From an uncultured Micromonospora sp. (GTDB lineage Bacteria; Actinomycetota; Actinomycetes; Mycobacteriales; Micromonosporaceae): 43,833 bases of DNA. The notes below the pieces were generated by a model. It was not told where the DNA came from. It saw only the letters and a list, made by a program, of their open reading frames with translations, and did not search any database. The DNA lies in the NCBI GenBank assembly GCA_937951935.1, contig CALGAM010000095.1:1-43833 (forward strand). The letters are read 5' to 3'. This document shows positions 18,334 to 25,397 of this stretch, piece by piece. Positions within the stretch are counted from its first letter, which is position 1. Every line of letters starts with the position of its first letter. A program made the position numbers and the translations under genes.

Positions 18334-19539
18334 TCAGGCCGGCAGGGCGGGGACGACGGTGCCGGTGACCTCGCCGAGGCCGACGACGGTGCCGTCCGGG
18401 CCCGGCGCGCTGCCGCTGATGGTCACCGTGTCCCCGTCGGCGAGGAAGGTCCGGGTCGACCCGTCCGGCAGCCGGACCGGCTCGGCGCCACCCCAGGTCA
18501 GCTCCAGGAACGAGCCGGTCTGGTCGCGCCGGGGCCCGGAGACGGTGCCGGAGGCGTACAGGTCGCCGGTCCGCAGGGCCGCGCCGTTGACGGTCAGGTG
18601 GGCGAGCTGCTGGGCCGGCGTCCAGTACATCGTCGCGAACGGCGGCTCGCTGACCCGGTGTCCGTTCCAGTCCACGGCCAGACGCAGGTCCAGCCCGCGG
18701 TGCGGCACGTCGCGCAGGTAGTCCAGCACCGGCGGGTCCTGTTCCGGCGCCGGAACCCAGGCGTGCGCCAGGGCCTCCAGCGGCACCACCCAGGGCGAGA
18801 TCGAGGTCGCGAAGGACTTGCCGAGGAACGGGCCGAGTGGCTGGTACTCCCAGGCCTGGATGTCGCGGGCCGACCAGTCGTTGACCAGCACCACCCCGAA
18901 GACGTGCGACTCGAAGTCACCGACGCCGACCCGCCGGCCGAGCGGCGACGGCACCCCGACGACGAACCCGACCTCCGCCTCGATGTCCAAGCGGGTGGAC
19001 GGCCCGAAGACCGGTCCGTCCGGGGTGGCCCGCTGGCCGGCCGGGCGGACGATCGGCGTACCGGAGACCACGACCGTGCCCGCCCGGCCGTGGTAGCCGA
19101 CCGGCAGGTGCCGCCAGTTCGGCAACAGCGGCGGCTGGTCGGGGCGGAAGATCCGCCCGACGTTCGCCGCGTGGTGCTCGGAGGAGTAGAAGTCGACGTA
19201 GTCGCCGACCGCGAAGGGCAGGACCAGCTCGACCTCGGCCAGCGGACGCAGCAGCGGCGCCACCGCGGGCCGGTGCTCCTCGCCGGTGAGCAGCTCGACG
19301 ATCCGGCGGCGCACCGTCGTCCACTGGGCGTGCCCGAGCGCCAGGAAGGCGTTGAGGGTCGGCTGACGCAGCGCGCCGCCGGCCAGGATAAGACCCGCCG
19401 CCTCCGCGCCGTCGAGGTCGAGCACGTGATCGCCGACCCGCACGCCGATCCGGGGCGCCCCGCCCCGCTCGACGAAGACGCCGTACGGCAGGTTGTGCAC
19501 CCCGTACGGGGAATCCGCCGCCCCGGTCACCCAGGTCAC
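18334..19539 (-). CDS. fahA: Fumarylacetoacetase
   Basis: This enzyme hydrolyses fumarylacetoacetate to fumarate and acetoacetate, the last step of the homogentisate pathway. It has 401 residues, a full-length FAH. Metal ligands match the mammalian enzyme: Asp116 (DYVDFYSSEHHA), Glu187 and Glu189 (LDIEAEVGF) and Asp221 (VNDWSARDIQAWEY). Catalytic His123 is also present. The C-terminal part carries WGGAEPVRLPDGSTRTFLADGD in segments typical of the family. The GTG at 19539 has GGAGGG about 9 nt upstream. It lies 40 bp downstream of the unknown gene at 19580-20437, in one operon divergent from hmgA. Confidence 0.97.
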   Translation of the reverse strand: MTWVTGAADSPYGVHNLPYGVFVERGGAPRIGVRVGDHVLDLDGAEAAGLILAGGALRQPTLNAFLALGHAQWTTVRRRIVELLTGEEHRPAVAPLLRPLAEVELVLPFAVGDYVDFYSSEHHAANVGRIFRPDQPPLLPNWRHLPVGYHGRAGTVVVSGTPIVRPAGQRATPDGPVFGPSTRLDIEAEVGFVVGVPSPLGRRVGVGDFESHVFGVVLVNDWSARDIQAWEYQPLGPFLGKSFATSISPWVVPLEALAHAWVPAPEQDPPVLDYLRDVPHRGLDLRLAVDWNGHRVSEPPFATMYWTPAQQLAHLTVNGAALRTGDLYASGTVSGPRRDQTGSFLELTWGGAEPVRLPDGSTRTFLADGDTVTISGSAPGPDGTVVGLGEVTGTVVPALPA

Positions 19540-19579
19540 GCCTCGTACCCTCCGTTCGTCCCTGTCCCACGCCGTGCGG

Positions 19580-20437
19580 TCACGCCTCGTGCCCCGCGCT
19601 GACCAACCCGAGCCGCACCAGGTCGGTGAGCGGCTCCGTGACGCTGCACGAGCCGAACCCCACCCAGAGCGGCCGGTCCTGTTCCCGCCGGGATCGGACC
19701 GCCTCCACCGGCGGTACCGGATCGGTCGTGGCCAGCAGCTCGGCCAGCTCCCTCACCTCGGCCCCGGCGTCGGCGGCGACCACCGCGGCCAGGACGTTGA
19801 CGAAGCCGTGGTGCACGAAGCCGGTCTCCGGATCGGTGTGCCGGATCGCGTGGTGCAGCCCGGCGGTGACCTTGAACGGCAGCTCCCGGTCCCGGCAGGC
19901 GCCGATCACCGCGGCCAGCTCGGTCGGGGCGGGGAAGAGCTCGGCGGCGAGGCCACCGGTGCGGAACTTCGCGGCGATCCGCCTCCCGGCGGCTCGTTCG
20001 GCCGCGAGCCGGTCGAGCGCACCGTGCAGCCCCCAGGTCAGCGGGATCTCGGCGTAGACGTCGGTGCCGTCGAGGTGGTCGGGAAGGCCGACGAGCTCGG
20101 CCAGGCCGGGCTGCGGGTCCTCACCGCGCCTGGCCACCGCCGCCTCGACGCGACGGATCCGGATCCGGGGATCGACCTGGTCGCGGAGCTGGTACAGCCG
20201 GGCGATCGGCACGTCGGCGACGACACCGATCTCGATCCGCTCGTCGTCGCCGAGCAGCGCCGGAAGCTCCGGCAGGGCCGAGGCGGGGAGCACCAGCGGG
20301 CCGATCAGGTCGGCGTACCAGGCCGCCCGGTGCCGCCGGTGGGCGGCGACGGCCTCGGGCAGGGCGGCGCTGCCGGGCGGAAAGACCGCGGCGTCGTCGA
20401 CCAGCCCGGAGAAGAGCCGAGGCACCTGCGTTGACAC
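19580..20437 (-). CDS. Conserved protein of unknown function in the homogentisate operon
   Basis: I do not recognise a named family. The protein has 285 residues from the GTG at 20437 and no signal peptide or membrane helix. It looks like an alpha/beta enzyme: alternating strands and helices with strongly conserved-looking patches. These are LVDDAAVFPPGSAALPEAV (12-30), AKFRTGGLAAELFP (156-169), LPFKVTAGLHHAIRH (186-200), GFVHHGFVNVLAAV (206-219) and WVGFGSCSVTEPL (258-270). Lys157, Lys189 and the His195-His196 and His209-His210 pairs are candidate active-site residues, and a TIM-barrel-like fold is possible. The GTG is chosen because TAAGTT ends 8 nt before it; a TTG 6 bp upstream is less likely. 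Being first in the operon with fahA implies a role in tyrosine/homogentisate breakdown; replacing the missing maleylacetoacetate isomerase is one untested idea. Confidence 0.85.
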   Translation of the reverse strand: MSTQVPRLFSGLVDDAAVFPPGSAALPEAVAAHRRHRAAWYADLIGPLVLPASALPELPALLGDDERIEIGVVADVPIARLYQLRDQVDPRIRIRRVEAAVARRGEDPQPGLAELVGLPDHLDGTDVYAEIPLTWGLHGALDRLAAERAAGRRIAAKFRTGGLAAELFPAPTELAAVIGACRDRELPFKVTAGLHHAIRHTDPETGFVHHGFVNVLAAVVAADAGAEVRELAELLATTDPVPPVEAVRSRREQDRPLWVGFGSCSVTEPLTDLVRLGLVSAGHEA

Positions 20438-20445
20438 GAACAAAG

Positions 20446-20475
20446 AACTTACGGGACGCTACGTCTAGCGGACAA
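20446..20475 (-). promoter_or_regulatory. Promoter of the unknown gene-fahA operon
   Basis: On the minus strand TTGTCC (20475-20470) and TAAGTT (20451-20446) are separated by 18 bp. The start codon GTG follows after 8 nt, so the transcript would begin at or near the start codon. Confidence 0.6.
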
Positions 20476-20479
20476 CAGC

Positions 20480-20494
20480 GTCCGATTATCGGAC
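20480..20494. promoter_or_regulatory. 15-bp palindrome, candidate operator for both divergent units
   Basis: GTCCGAT-T-ATCGGAC is a perfect inverted repeat centred at 20487, midway in the 94-bp space between the fahA operon and hmgA. A second inverted repeat, CGGAC-N6-GTCCG (20469-20484), overlaps the -35 of the fahA-side promoter. GGACGCT (20454-20460) and AGCGTCC (20477-20483) form a third. The regulator is not identified. Confidence 0.55.
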
Positions 20495-20531
20495 ACCATC
20501 GGCCGCTGACTGGGACGAAAGGGAGGCGACA

Positions 20532-21704
20532 ATGCCGTACTACCGCAGGGTCGGCGAGGTGCCCCGCAAGCGCCACACCCAGTTCCGGCAGCCTGACGGC
20601 AGCCTCTACGCCGAGGAGCTGATGGGGCAGGAGGGCTTCTCGTCGGACTCGTCGCTGCTCTACCACCGCCACCTGCCGACCGCGATCGTCGCGGCCGAGG
20701 AGTTCACCCCGCCGACCTGGGCACGGGTGCCGAACCTGCCGCTCAAACCGCGTCACCTGCGAACCCACAAGCTCGACACCTCCGGCGCCGACGCGGTGCT
20801 CGGCCGACAGCACCTGCTGGTCAACGACGACGTCCGGATCTCGTACGTGGTCGCCGACCGCCCCTCCCCGCTGTACCGCAACGCCGTCGGCGACGAGTGC
20901 CTGTACGTCGAGTCCGGCGCCGCCCGGATCGAGTCGACCTTCGGCGTCCTCGGGGTCACCGCCGGCGACTACGTCATCATCCCGACCTCGGTGATCTACC
21001 GGGTCGTGCCGGTGGCGCCGGACCCGGTCCGGATGCTCACCATCGAGGCGACCGGGCACATCGGCCCGCCCTCGCGCTACCTCTCCGTGCGGGGCCAGTT
21101 CCTGGAGCACTCGCCGTACTGCGAGCGCGACATCCGGGGCCCGGAGGAACCGCTGCTGGTCGAGGGAACCGACGTCGAGGTGTACGTCCAGCACCGTCGC
21201 GGCTGGACCCGCCACGTCTACGCGCACCACCCGTTCGACGTGGTGGGCTGGGACGGCCACCTCTACCCGTGGGCGTTCTCCATCCACGACTTCGAGCCGA
21301 TCACCGGCCGCATCCACCAGCCGCCACCGGTGCACCAGACGTTCCAGGGCCCGAACTTCGTCGTCTGCTCCTTCGTCCCGCGCAAGGTCGACTACCACCC
21401 GCTGGCCATCCCGGTGCCGTACAACCACCACAACACCGACTCCGACGAGGTGCTCTTCTACACCGGCGGCAACTACGAGGCGCGGCGCGGCTCCGGCATC
21501 GAGCAGGGGTCGATCTCGCTGCACCCGGCCGGCTTCACCCACGGCCCCCAGCCCGGTGCCCCGGAGCGGTCCATCGGCGCGGAGCGCTTCGACGAGCTGG
21601 CCGTCATGATCGACACGTTCCGCCCGCTCGACCTCTGTGAGCCGGCCCTGTCCTGCGAGGACAGCGGCTACGCCTGGACCTGGTCCCGGCGCACCCTCAC
21701 CTGA
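20532..21704 (+). CDS. hmgA: Homogentisate 1,2-dioxygenase
   Basis: This Fe(II) enzyme opens the homogentisate ring to maleylacetoacetate. The protein has 390 residues, somewhat shorter than the roughly 440 of animal and proteobacterial enzymes, and has a double-cupin layout. Predicted iron ligands are His300 and Glu306 (YNHHNTDSDEVLFY, matching the His-x5-Glu spacing of human His335/Glu341) and His337 (HPAGFTHGPQPG). PWAFSIHDFEPITGRIHQPP is a typical central segment. AAGGGAGG lies about 6 nt upstream of the ATG. It is transcribed away from the fahA operon over a shared palindrome, so the two units are probably co-regulated. Confidence 0.95.
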   Translation: MPYYRRVGEVPRKRHTQFRQPDGSLYAEELMGQEGFSSDSSLLYHRHLPTAIVAAEEFTPPTWARVPNLPLKPRHLRTHKLDTSGADAVLGRQHLLVNDDVRISYVVADRPSPLYRNAVGDECLYVESGAARIESTFGVLGVTAGDYVIIPTSVIYRVVPVAPDPVRMLTIEATGHIGPPSRYLSVRGQFLEHSPYCERDIRGPEEPLLVEGTDVEVYVQHRRGWTRHVYAHHPFDVVGWDGHLYPWAFSIHDFEPITGRIHQPPPVHQTFQGPNFVVCSFVPRKVDYHPLAIPVPYNHHNTDSDEVLFYTGGNYEARRGSGIEQGSISLHPAGFTHGPQPGAPERSIGAERFDELAVMIDTFRPLDLCEPALSCEDSGYAWTWSRRTLT

Positions 21705-21723
21705 CCTTCATCCCCCCTCCGTC

Positions 21724-21777
21724 GATCGTGGGGTTGTCCCCGTCCTCGCCACCGCGACCGGGGGCAACCCCACGATC
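21724..21777. terminator. Long inverted repeat between convergent hmgA and TPR gene
   Basis: GATCGTGGGGTTG (21724-21736) pairs perfectly with CAACCCCACGATC (21765-21777), and CCCCG/CGGGG inside extends the stem. It sits 20 bp after the hmgA stop and 34 bp before the end of the convergent gene. It could end transcription from both sides. There is no T-run. Confidence 0.55.
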
Positions 21778-21810
21778 AACAACGACGGGCGCGGCACGGC
21801 ACGGCCCGCC

Positions 21811-22854
21811 TCACCGCTTCGTGCCGCCGTCCGGGTCCTGGACGAAGATGACCGCGAGTTCGGCGGCGGTGGCGGCGACCATCGCCAGCACGAGCAGCCA
21901 CGGGCTGCCGACCACCGCGTAGAGCAGGATCAGCACCGGACCGGCGGCGGCCCCGTACACGGCGGCGGCGAGGGTACGGTCGCCCCGGATCAGCTCCGGC
22001 AGCCGTCCCCGATCCAGGTTCGGCACCCCGCGGACCAACCGCCACAGCAGGATCCCACCGGCCAGCGAGGCGATCCCGGCCCAGACCCGGCTCGGCAGCG
22101 GGTTCAGCCGGGCCATACAGGCGACCAGCACCACCACCACGATGGTGTAGCCGAGGGCGTACGTCACGATCCGGCGCAGCGCGTGGGCGATGGTGGCGCC
22201 GCCCACCCGGTCGGGGGCGAGCGCCGCGGCGTTGGCCAGATGCTCCAGGGCCTCGGCGTAGCGCCGCTGCTCCAGTCGGATCACGCCGATGTTGTGCTGC
22301 GCCTCGGCCAGCTCGGGGTCGAGTCGCAGTGCCTCCCGGTAGGCGCGCTCGGCCAGGTCGAAGAGCTCCATCCGGGCCGCCACCAGGCCCAACACCAGGT
22401 GCGCCTGCGGCTCCTCCGGGTCCAGTTCCACCGCACGCCACGCGGCGTTGAGGGCCTGCTGGCCGTTGCGTGCCTCGCCGAGGATCGCGGCGGCGCTGCG
22501 CTGGGCGTACGCGTCGTCGGGGCCGAGCGCCAGGATCCGGTCGGCGACGGCGGCCGCCTCCGGGAACCGGCGCAGGTCGACCAGGGCGTAGCCCCGGAGC
22601 ACCAGCGGGTGGAACAGCTGCGGCGCGGCGGCGACCGCCGCGTCGGCGGCCTCCAGCGCCCGCGCCGCATCCCCGGCGGCGAGCCGGATCCGGGCCAGGG
22701 TCAGCAGCGCCCGCAGGTTGTCGGGTTCGAGCGCGAGCGCGAACCCGACCTCGGCGGCGGCCTCGTCGTACCGCCCGAGCTCGGCGAGGAGTTCGGCCCT
22801 CTGGACGTAGCTGTCGGCGGTGGCGGACTGGTCGGATTCGGCGTCGCTGGACAC
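21811..22854 (-). CDS. TPR-repeat protein with C-terminal membrane helices
   Basis: The protein has 347 residues. Tetratricopeptide repeats fill about 15-230 (AELLAELGRYDEAAAEVGFA, RAYREALRLDPELAEAQHNI, LEQRRYAEALEHLANAAAL). Four hydrophobic segments follow: YALGYTIVVVVLVACMA, AGIASLAGGILLW, AVYGAAAGPVLILLYAVV and PWLLVLAMVAATAAELAVIF. The TPR part should face the cytoplasm as a protein-binding platform. The start is the GTG at 22854 because TACGCT ends 7 nt before it, giving a leaderless mRNA; the in-frame region further upstream is arginine-rich and unlike the protein. Partners are unknown. Confidence 0.85.
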   Translation of the reverse strand: MSSDAESDQSATADSYVQRAELLAELGRYDEAAAEVGFALALEPDNLRALLTLARIRLAAGDAARALEAADAAVAAAPQLFHPLVLRGYALVDLRRFPEAAAVADRILALGPDDAYAQRSAAAILGEARNGQQALNAAWRAVELDPEEPQAHLVLGLVAARMELFDLAERAYREALRLDPELAEAQHNIGVIRLEQRRYAEALEHLANAAALAPDRVGGATIAHALRRIVTYALGYTIVVVVLVACMARLNPLPSRVWAGIASLAGGILLWRLVRGVPNLDRGRLPELIRGDRTLAAAVYGAAAGPVLILLYAVVGSPWLLVLAMVAATAAELAVIFVQDPDGGTKR

Positions 22855-23303
22855 GTCTCGAAGCGTATCCAGGCGTGTCTCGTCCCCCGTCCCACCGTCC
22901 ACCCCGGTCGCGGCCCCGCGCGGCCGGCCCGGCCGAGCGACACGCCGTGGCTTCTCGCACGACCCGCCGAAACACCCTCTCCCCATCGGCGCCAATCAGC
23001 GGTACCGTAGACGGGACCAAGCCTGGCGCTTCCCCCGTGGCGTCAGGCTTGGTCCTCGTTTTTCCTGATCATTTGCCTGATCACGGCTCACGGTCAGCCC
23101 GGGCCGATCGACGGCGGTCATCCCCGACCTGACGAGACGACCGTGGGCGGCCATGCCCACCGGTCCCGGGACGAACGTCGCGTCCGGCCGCGGCGTACCC
23201 GACCCGGCGGCGGCACGCCGGTCCTGGCGGAGATCGTGAACGCCGTCCCGGCGTACCCGGTCGGTCGGCGTGACCCGGGCGGGTGTCGCGGCGTCCGCCC
23301 CGC
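22855..23303. other. 449-bp gap holding a small RNA candidate
   Basis: This gap between the start of the TPR gene and the end of ispF (both minus strand) contains no convincing coding frame. Its main content is the promoter-hairpin-T-run unit at 23003-23063. A direct repeat CCTGATCA-TTTG-CCTGATCA follows at 23064-23083. From 23084 to 23303 I see nothing assignable. Confidence 0.6.
23013..23063 (+). ncRNA. Putative ~50-nt small RNA with intrinsic terminator
   Basis: TACCGT (23003-23008) is a good -10 element. About 5 nt later starts a 17-bp stem: GGACCAAGCCTG (23014-23025) pairs perfectly with CAGGCTTGGTCC (23044-23055) and is extended by five inner pairs around loop TCCCCCGT. TCGTTTTT follows at once. 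No plus-strand gene lies upstream within 1.2 kb (hmgA has its own hairpin), and the T-run is only on the plus side, so it is not the ispF terminator. A short independent transcript is the simplest reading. The C-rich loop recalls the actinobacterial 6C RNAs, but the second hairpin of that family is not seen. Confidence 0.55.
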
Positions 23304-23780
23304 TCAGTCCCGCCGGTGGAGCAGGGCCACCGCGATGCCGGCCAGCCCCTCGCCCCGACCGGTCAGGCCGAGCCCGTCGGTCGTCGTGCCCGAGACGGTG
23401 ACCGGAGCGCCCACCGCCTCGGTCAGCGTCGCCTGTGCCTCGGCCCGACGCGGCCCAATCCTGGGGCGTACGCCGATCACCTGGATCGAGACGTTGCCGA
23501 TGGTGAACCCGGCGGCCCGAACCCGTCGGGCGGTCTCGGCGAGCAGTCGCACCCCGGAGGCACCGGCCCACTCCGGCTCGGCGACCCCGAAGTTGCTGCC
23601 AAGATCGCCCAGACCGGCGGCGGAGAGCAGCGCGTCGCACGCCGCGTGCGCGGCGACGTCGCCGTCGGAGTGCCCGGCCAGCCCGTCCACGCCGGGCCAG
23701 TACAGGCCCGCCACCCAACAGTCGCGCCCCGCCTCGAACGCGTGTACGTCGGTGCCGATACCGACGACAGGAACGGTCAT
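23304..23780 (-). CDS. ispF: 2-C-methyl-D-erythritol 2,4-cyclodiphosphate synthase
   Basis: This MEP-pathway enzyme cyclises CDP-methylerythritol 2-phosphate, releasing CMP. The protein has 158 residues. Metal ligands are Asp11, His13 (GIGTDVHAF) and His45 (GHSDGDVAAHAACDALL). Other family segments are GLGDLGSNF, NVSIQVIGVRPRIGP and TVSGTTTDGLGLTGRGEG. The ATG at 23780 follows TACGCT by 8 nt, so besides readthrough from ispD (37 bp upstream) it may have its own leaderless promoter. It is downstream of carD and ispD, as in mycobacteria. Confidence 0.96.
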   Translation of the reverse strand: MTVPVVGIGTDVHAFEAGRDCWVAGLYWPGVDGLAGHSDGDVAAHAACDALLSAAGLGDLGSNFGVAEPEWAGASGVRLLAETARRVRAAGFTIGNVSIQVIGVRPRIGPRRAEAQATLTEAVGAPVTVSGTTTDGLGLTGRGEGLAGIAVALLHRRD

Positions 23781-23817
23781 GTGCGCCAAGCGTAGTGACG
23801 GTGGCCGGCGGGGATGA

Positions 23818-24528
23818 TCAGGACTGCCCGGTGTCCGGCGCGACGCGCAGCAGGTGTTCGGCCAGGGTCAGGTCGAAGGGGCGAGTGATCTTCATGGCGT
23901 ACTCGGAGCCGGGGACACACACGACCCGGACGCCCTGTTTCTCGACCAGGCCCGCGTCGTCGGTGAGCGGGTCGACAGCCGCGGCGTGCGCCGCCGTGAG
24001 GACCGCGCGCCGGAACCCCTGCGGGGTCTGCACGGCCCGCAGCACGGACCGGTCGACGGTGCCGAGCACCACCCCGTCGGCCGCGACCTCCTTGATCGTG
24101 TCGACGACCGGAAGCACAGGGATCACGGCGTCCTCCCCGCCCCGCACCGCCGCGGCGACGGACTCGACGAGCGTGGCCGGGGCCAGGGCGCGGGCCGCGT
24201 CGTGCACCAGGATGATCTCCGGCCCCGGAGGCACCGCCGCCAGCGCGGCGGCGACGGAGGCCTGCCGGGTGGCACCGCCCGGCACCACGATGACCGGGGC
24301 GACCGGTGCGAGCAGCTCCCGGACCGCCGCCACCTCGGCAGCCGGGGCCGCGACCACGATGGTGTGCACGGACGCGGCCGCGGCGACCCGGCGCACCGCG
24401 TGGGTCAGCAGAGGTTCGCCGCCGAGCTGACGCAGCGCCTTGGGAGCGCCGGGACCGAGGCGCACCCCGGCCCCGGCAGCAGGAACGAGGACCGCGACGT
24501 CACCGCACGGGTTGAGCTGCGCGGTCAC
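23818..24528 (-). CDS. ispD: 2-C-methyl-D-erythritol 4-phosphate cytidylyltransferase
   Basis: This enzyme joins CTP and methylerythritol phosphate, the third MEP-pathway step to isoprenoid precursors. The protein has 236 residues. The nucleotide-binding signature VLVPAAGAGVRLGPGAPKAL lies at 13-32, and VHDAARALA, VVDTIKEV, QTPQGFRRAVL and TDDAGLVE follow. The GTG at 24528 has GAGGA 7-11 nt upstream, and homology begins just after it. It lies 58 bp downstream of carD on the same strand. IPP/DMAPP made here would also feed the prenyl donor for the UbiA enzyme at 30113. Confidence 0.95.
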   Translation of the reverse strand: MTAQLNPCGDVAVLVPAAGAGVRLGPGAPKALRQLGGEPLLTHAVRRVAAAASVHTIVVAAPAAEVAAVRELLAPVAPVIVVPGGATRQASVAAALAAVPPGPEIILVHDAARALAPATLVESVAAAVRGGEDAVIPVLPVVDTIKEVAADGVVLGTVDRSVLRAVQTPQGFRRAVLTAAHAAAVDPLTDDAGLVEKQGVRVVCVPGSEYAMKITRPFDLTLAEHLLRVAPDTGQS

Positions 24529-24586
24529 GTCGCGGTCCTCGTCTGCTTTGTCGAATACGACACGGGCGGATCGTGCCGTCCGAGAC

Positions 24587-25072
24587 CTATGCCTCGGCGA
24601 GCACCTTGTCGAGGAGAACCTCGGCCTCGTCCTTGGTGCTCTTTTCGGCGAGTGCGACCTCACCGACCAGAATGTCGCGGGCCTTGGCGAGCATTCGCTT
24701 CTCGCCGGCCGACAGGCCCCGCTCCCGCTCGCGACGCCACAGGTCACGAACGACCTCGGCCACCTTGAGGGGGTTGCCGGAAGCCAGCTTCTCCAGGTTC
24801 GCCTTGTAACGCCGCGACCAGTTGGTCGGCTCCTCGGTGTGCGGGGCGCGGAGCACGTCGAAGACCTTGCCCAGGCCCTCTTCGCCTACCACCTCGCGCA
24901 CGCCCACGATCTCGGCGTTCTCGGCAGGCACCCGGACCGTCAGATCACCCTGCGCGACCCTGAGGACGAGGTACTGCTTGGGTTCACCCTTGATGATCCG
25001 AGTCTCGATTGCCTCGATGAGTGCGGCCCCGTGGTGGGGGTAAACAACGGTCTCGCCGACACTGAAAGCCAT
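24587..25072 (-). CDS. carD: CarD-type RNA polymerase-binding regulator
   Basis: CarD binds the RNA polymerase beta subunit and upstream DNA and stabilises open complexes, chiefly at rRNA promoters. The protein has 161 residues. The N-terminal RID (Tudor-like) begins MAFSVGETVVYPHHGAALIE, with YLVLRVAQGDLTVRVPA. The C-terminal helical DNA-binding part includes WSRRYKANLEKL, KVAEVVRDLWRRE and LSAGEKRMLAKARDIL, with the conserved Trp pair. A purine-rich AAAGGGG lies 10 nt before the ATG and a TACCCT -10 at 25100-25105. The carD-ispD-ispF order is conserved in actinobacteria. Confidence 0.97.
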   Translation of the reverse strand: MAFSVGETVVYPHHGAALIEAIETRIIKGEPKQYLVLRVAQGDLTVRVPAENAEIVGVREVVGEEGLGKVFDVLRAPHTEEPTNWSRRYKANLEKLASGNPLKVAEVVRDLWRRERERGLSAGEKRMLAKARDILVGEVALAEKSTKDEAEVLLDKVLAEA

Positions 25073-25397
25073 AGGTTCGAAACCCCTTTCGCTGTGTCTA
25101 GGGTAACACGCTCAGGCACCGATGTCCCACCACAGTCCTGACCGTTAGCGCAGCTCAGAGGCCCTGTGAGAGGTCTTTCTCAGGCTTGACAGGACAGCGA
25201 TCCGCATATTTCGACACGCTGAGTGACGTACGGATCACGGGTCGACAAGGCGGGTCGGGAAAATCGGATCTACGGAGTCGCGGCCCTCTCAGCATATCGC
25301 TTCCGCACAGCCCACGTCCCCCACTGGCGGTACGCCCGCCGGTGGGGGACCCTGGTACCACACCGACACTCCTCAGCTGACGGCCAGGGGGCGCGCT
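25073..25397. promoter_or_regulatory. Divergent promoter region of carD and the CxC membrane protein
   Basis: On the minus strand TACCCT (25105-25100) is the likely carD -10, about 28 nt before its ATG. On the plus strand TTGACA occurs at 25186-25191, but no well-spaced TANNNT follows. A hairpin (25318-25348: CCCCCAC-T-GGCGG / CCGCC-G-GTGGGGG, loop TACGC) stands 49 nt before the ATG at 25398. It may be a leader structure. The 325 bp contain no gene I can support. Confidence 0.5.

Noticed and set aside
23013..23063. Plain terminator of ispF
   Set aside because: The T-run is on the plus side and ispF is read on the minus strand, where the hairpin is followed by CGTCTACGG.
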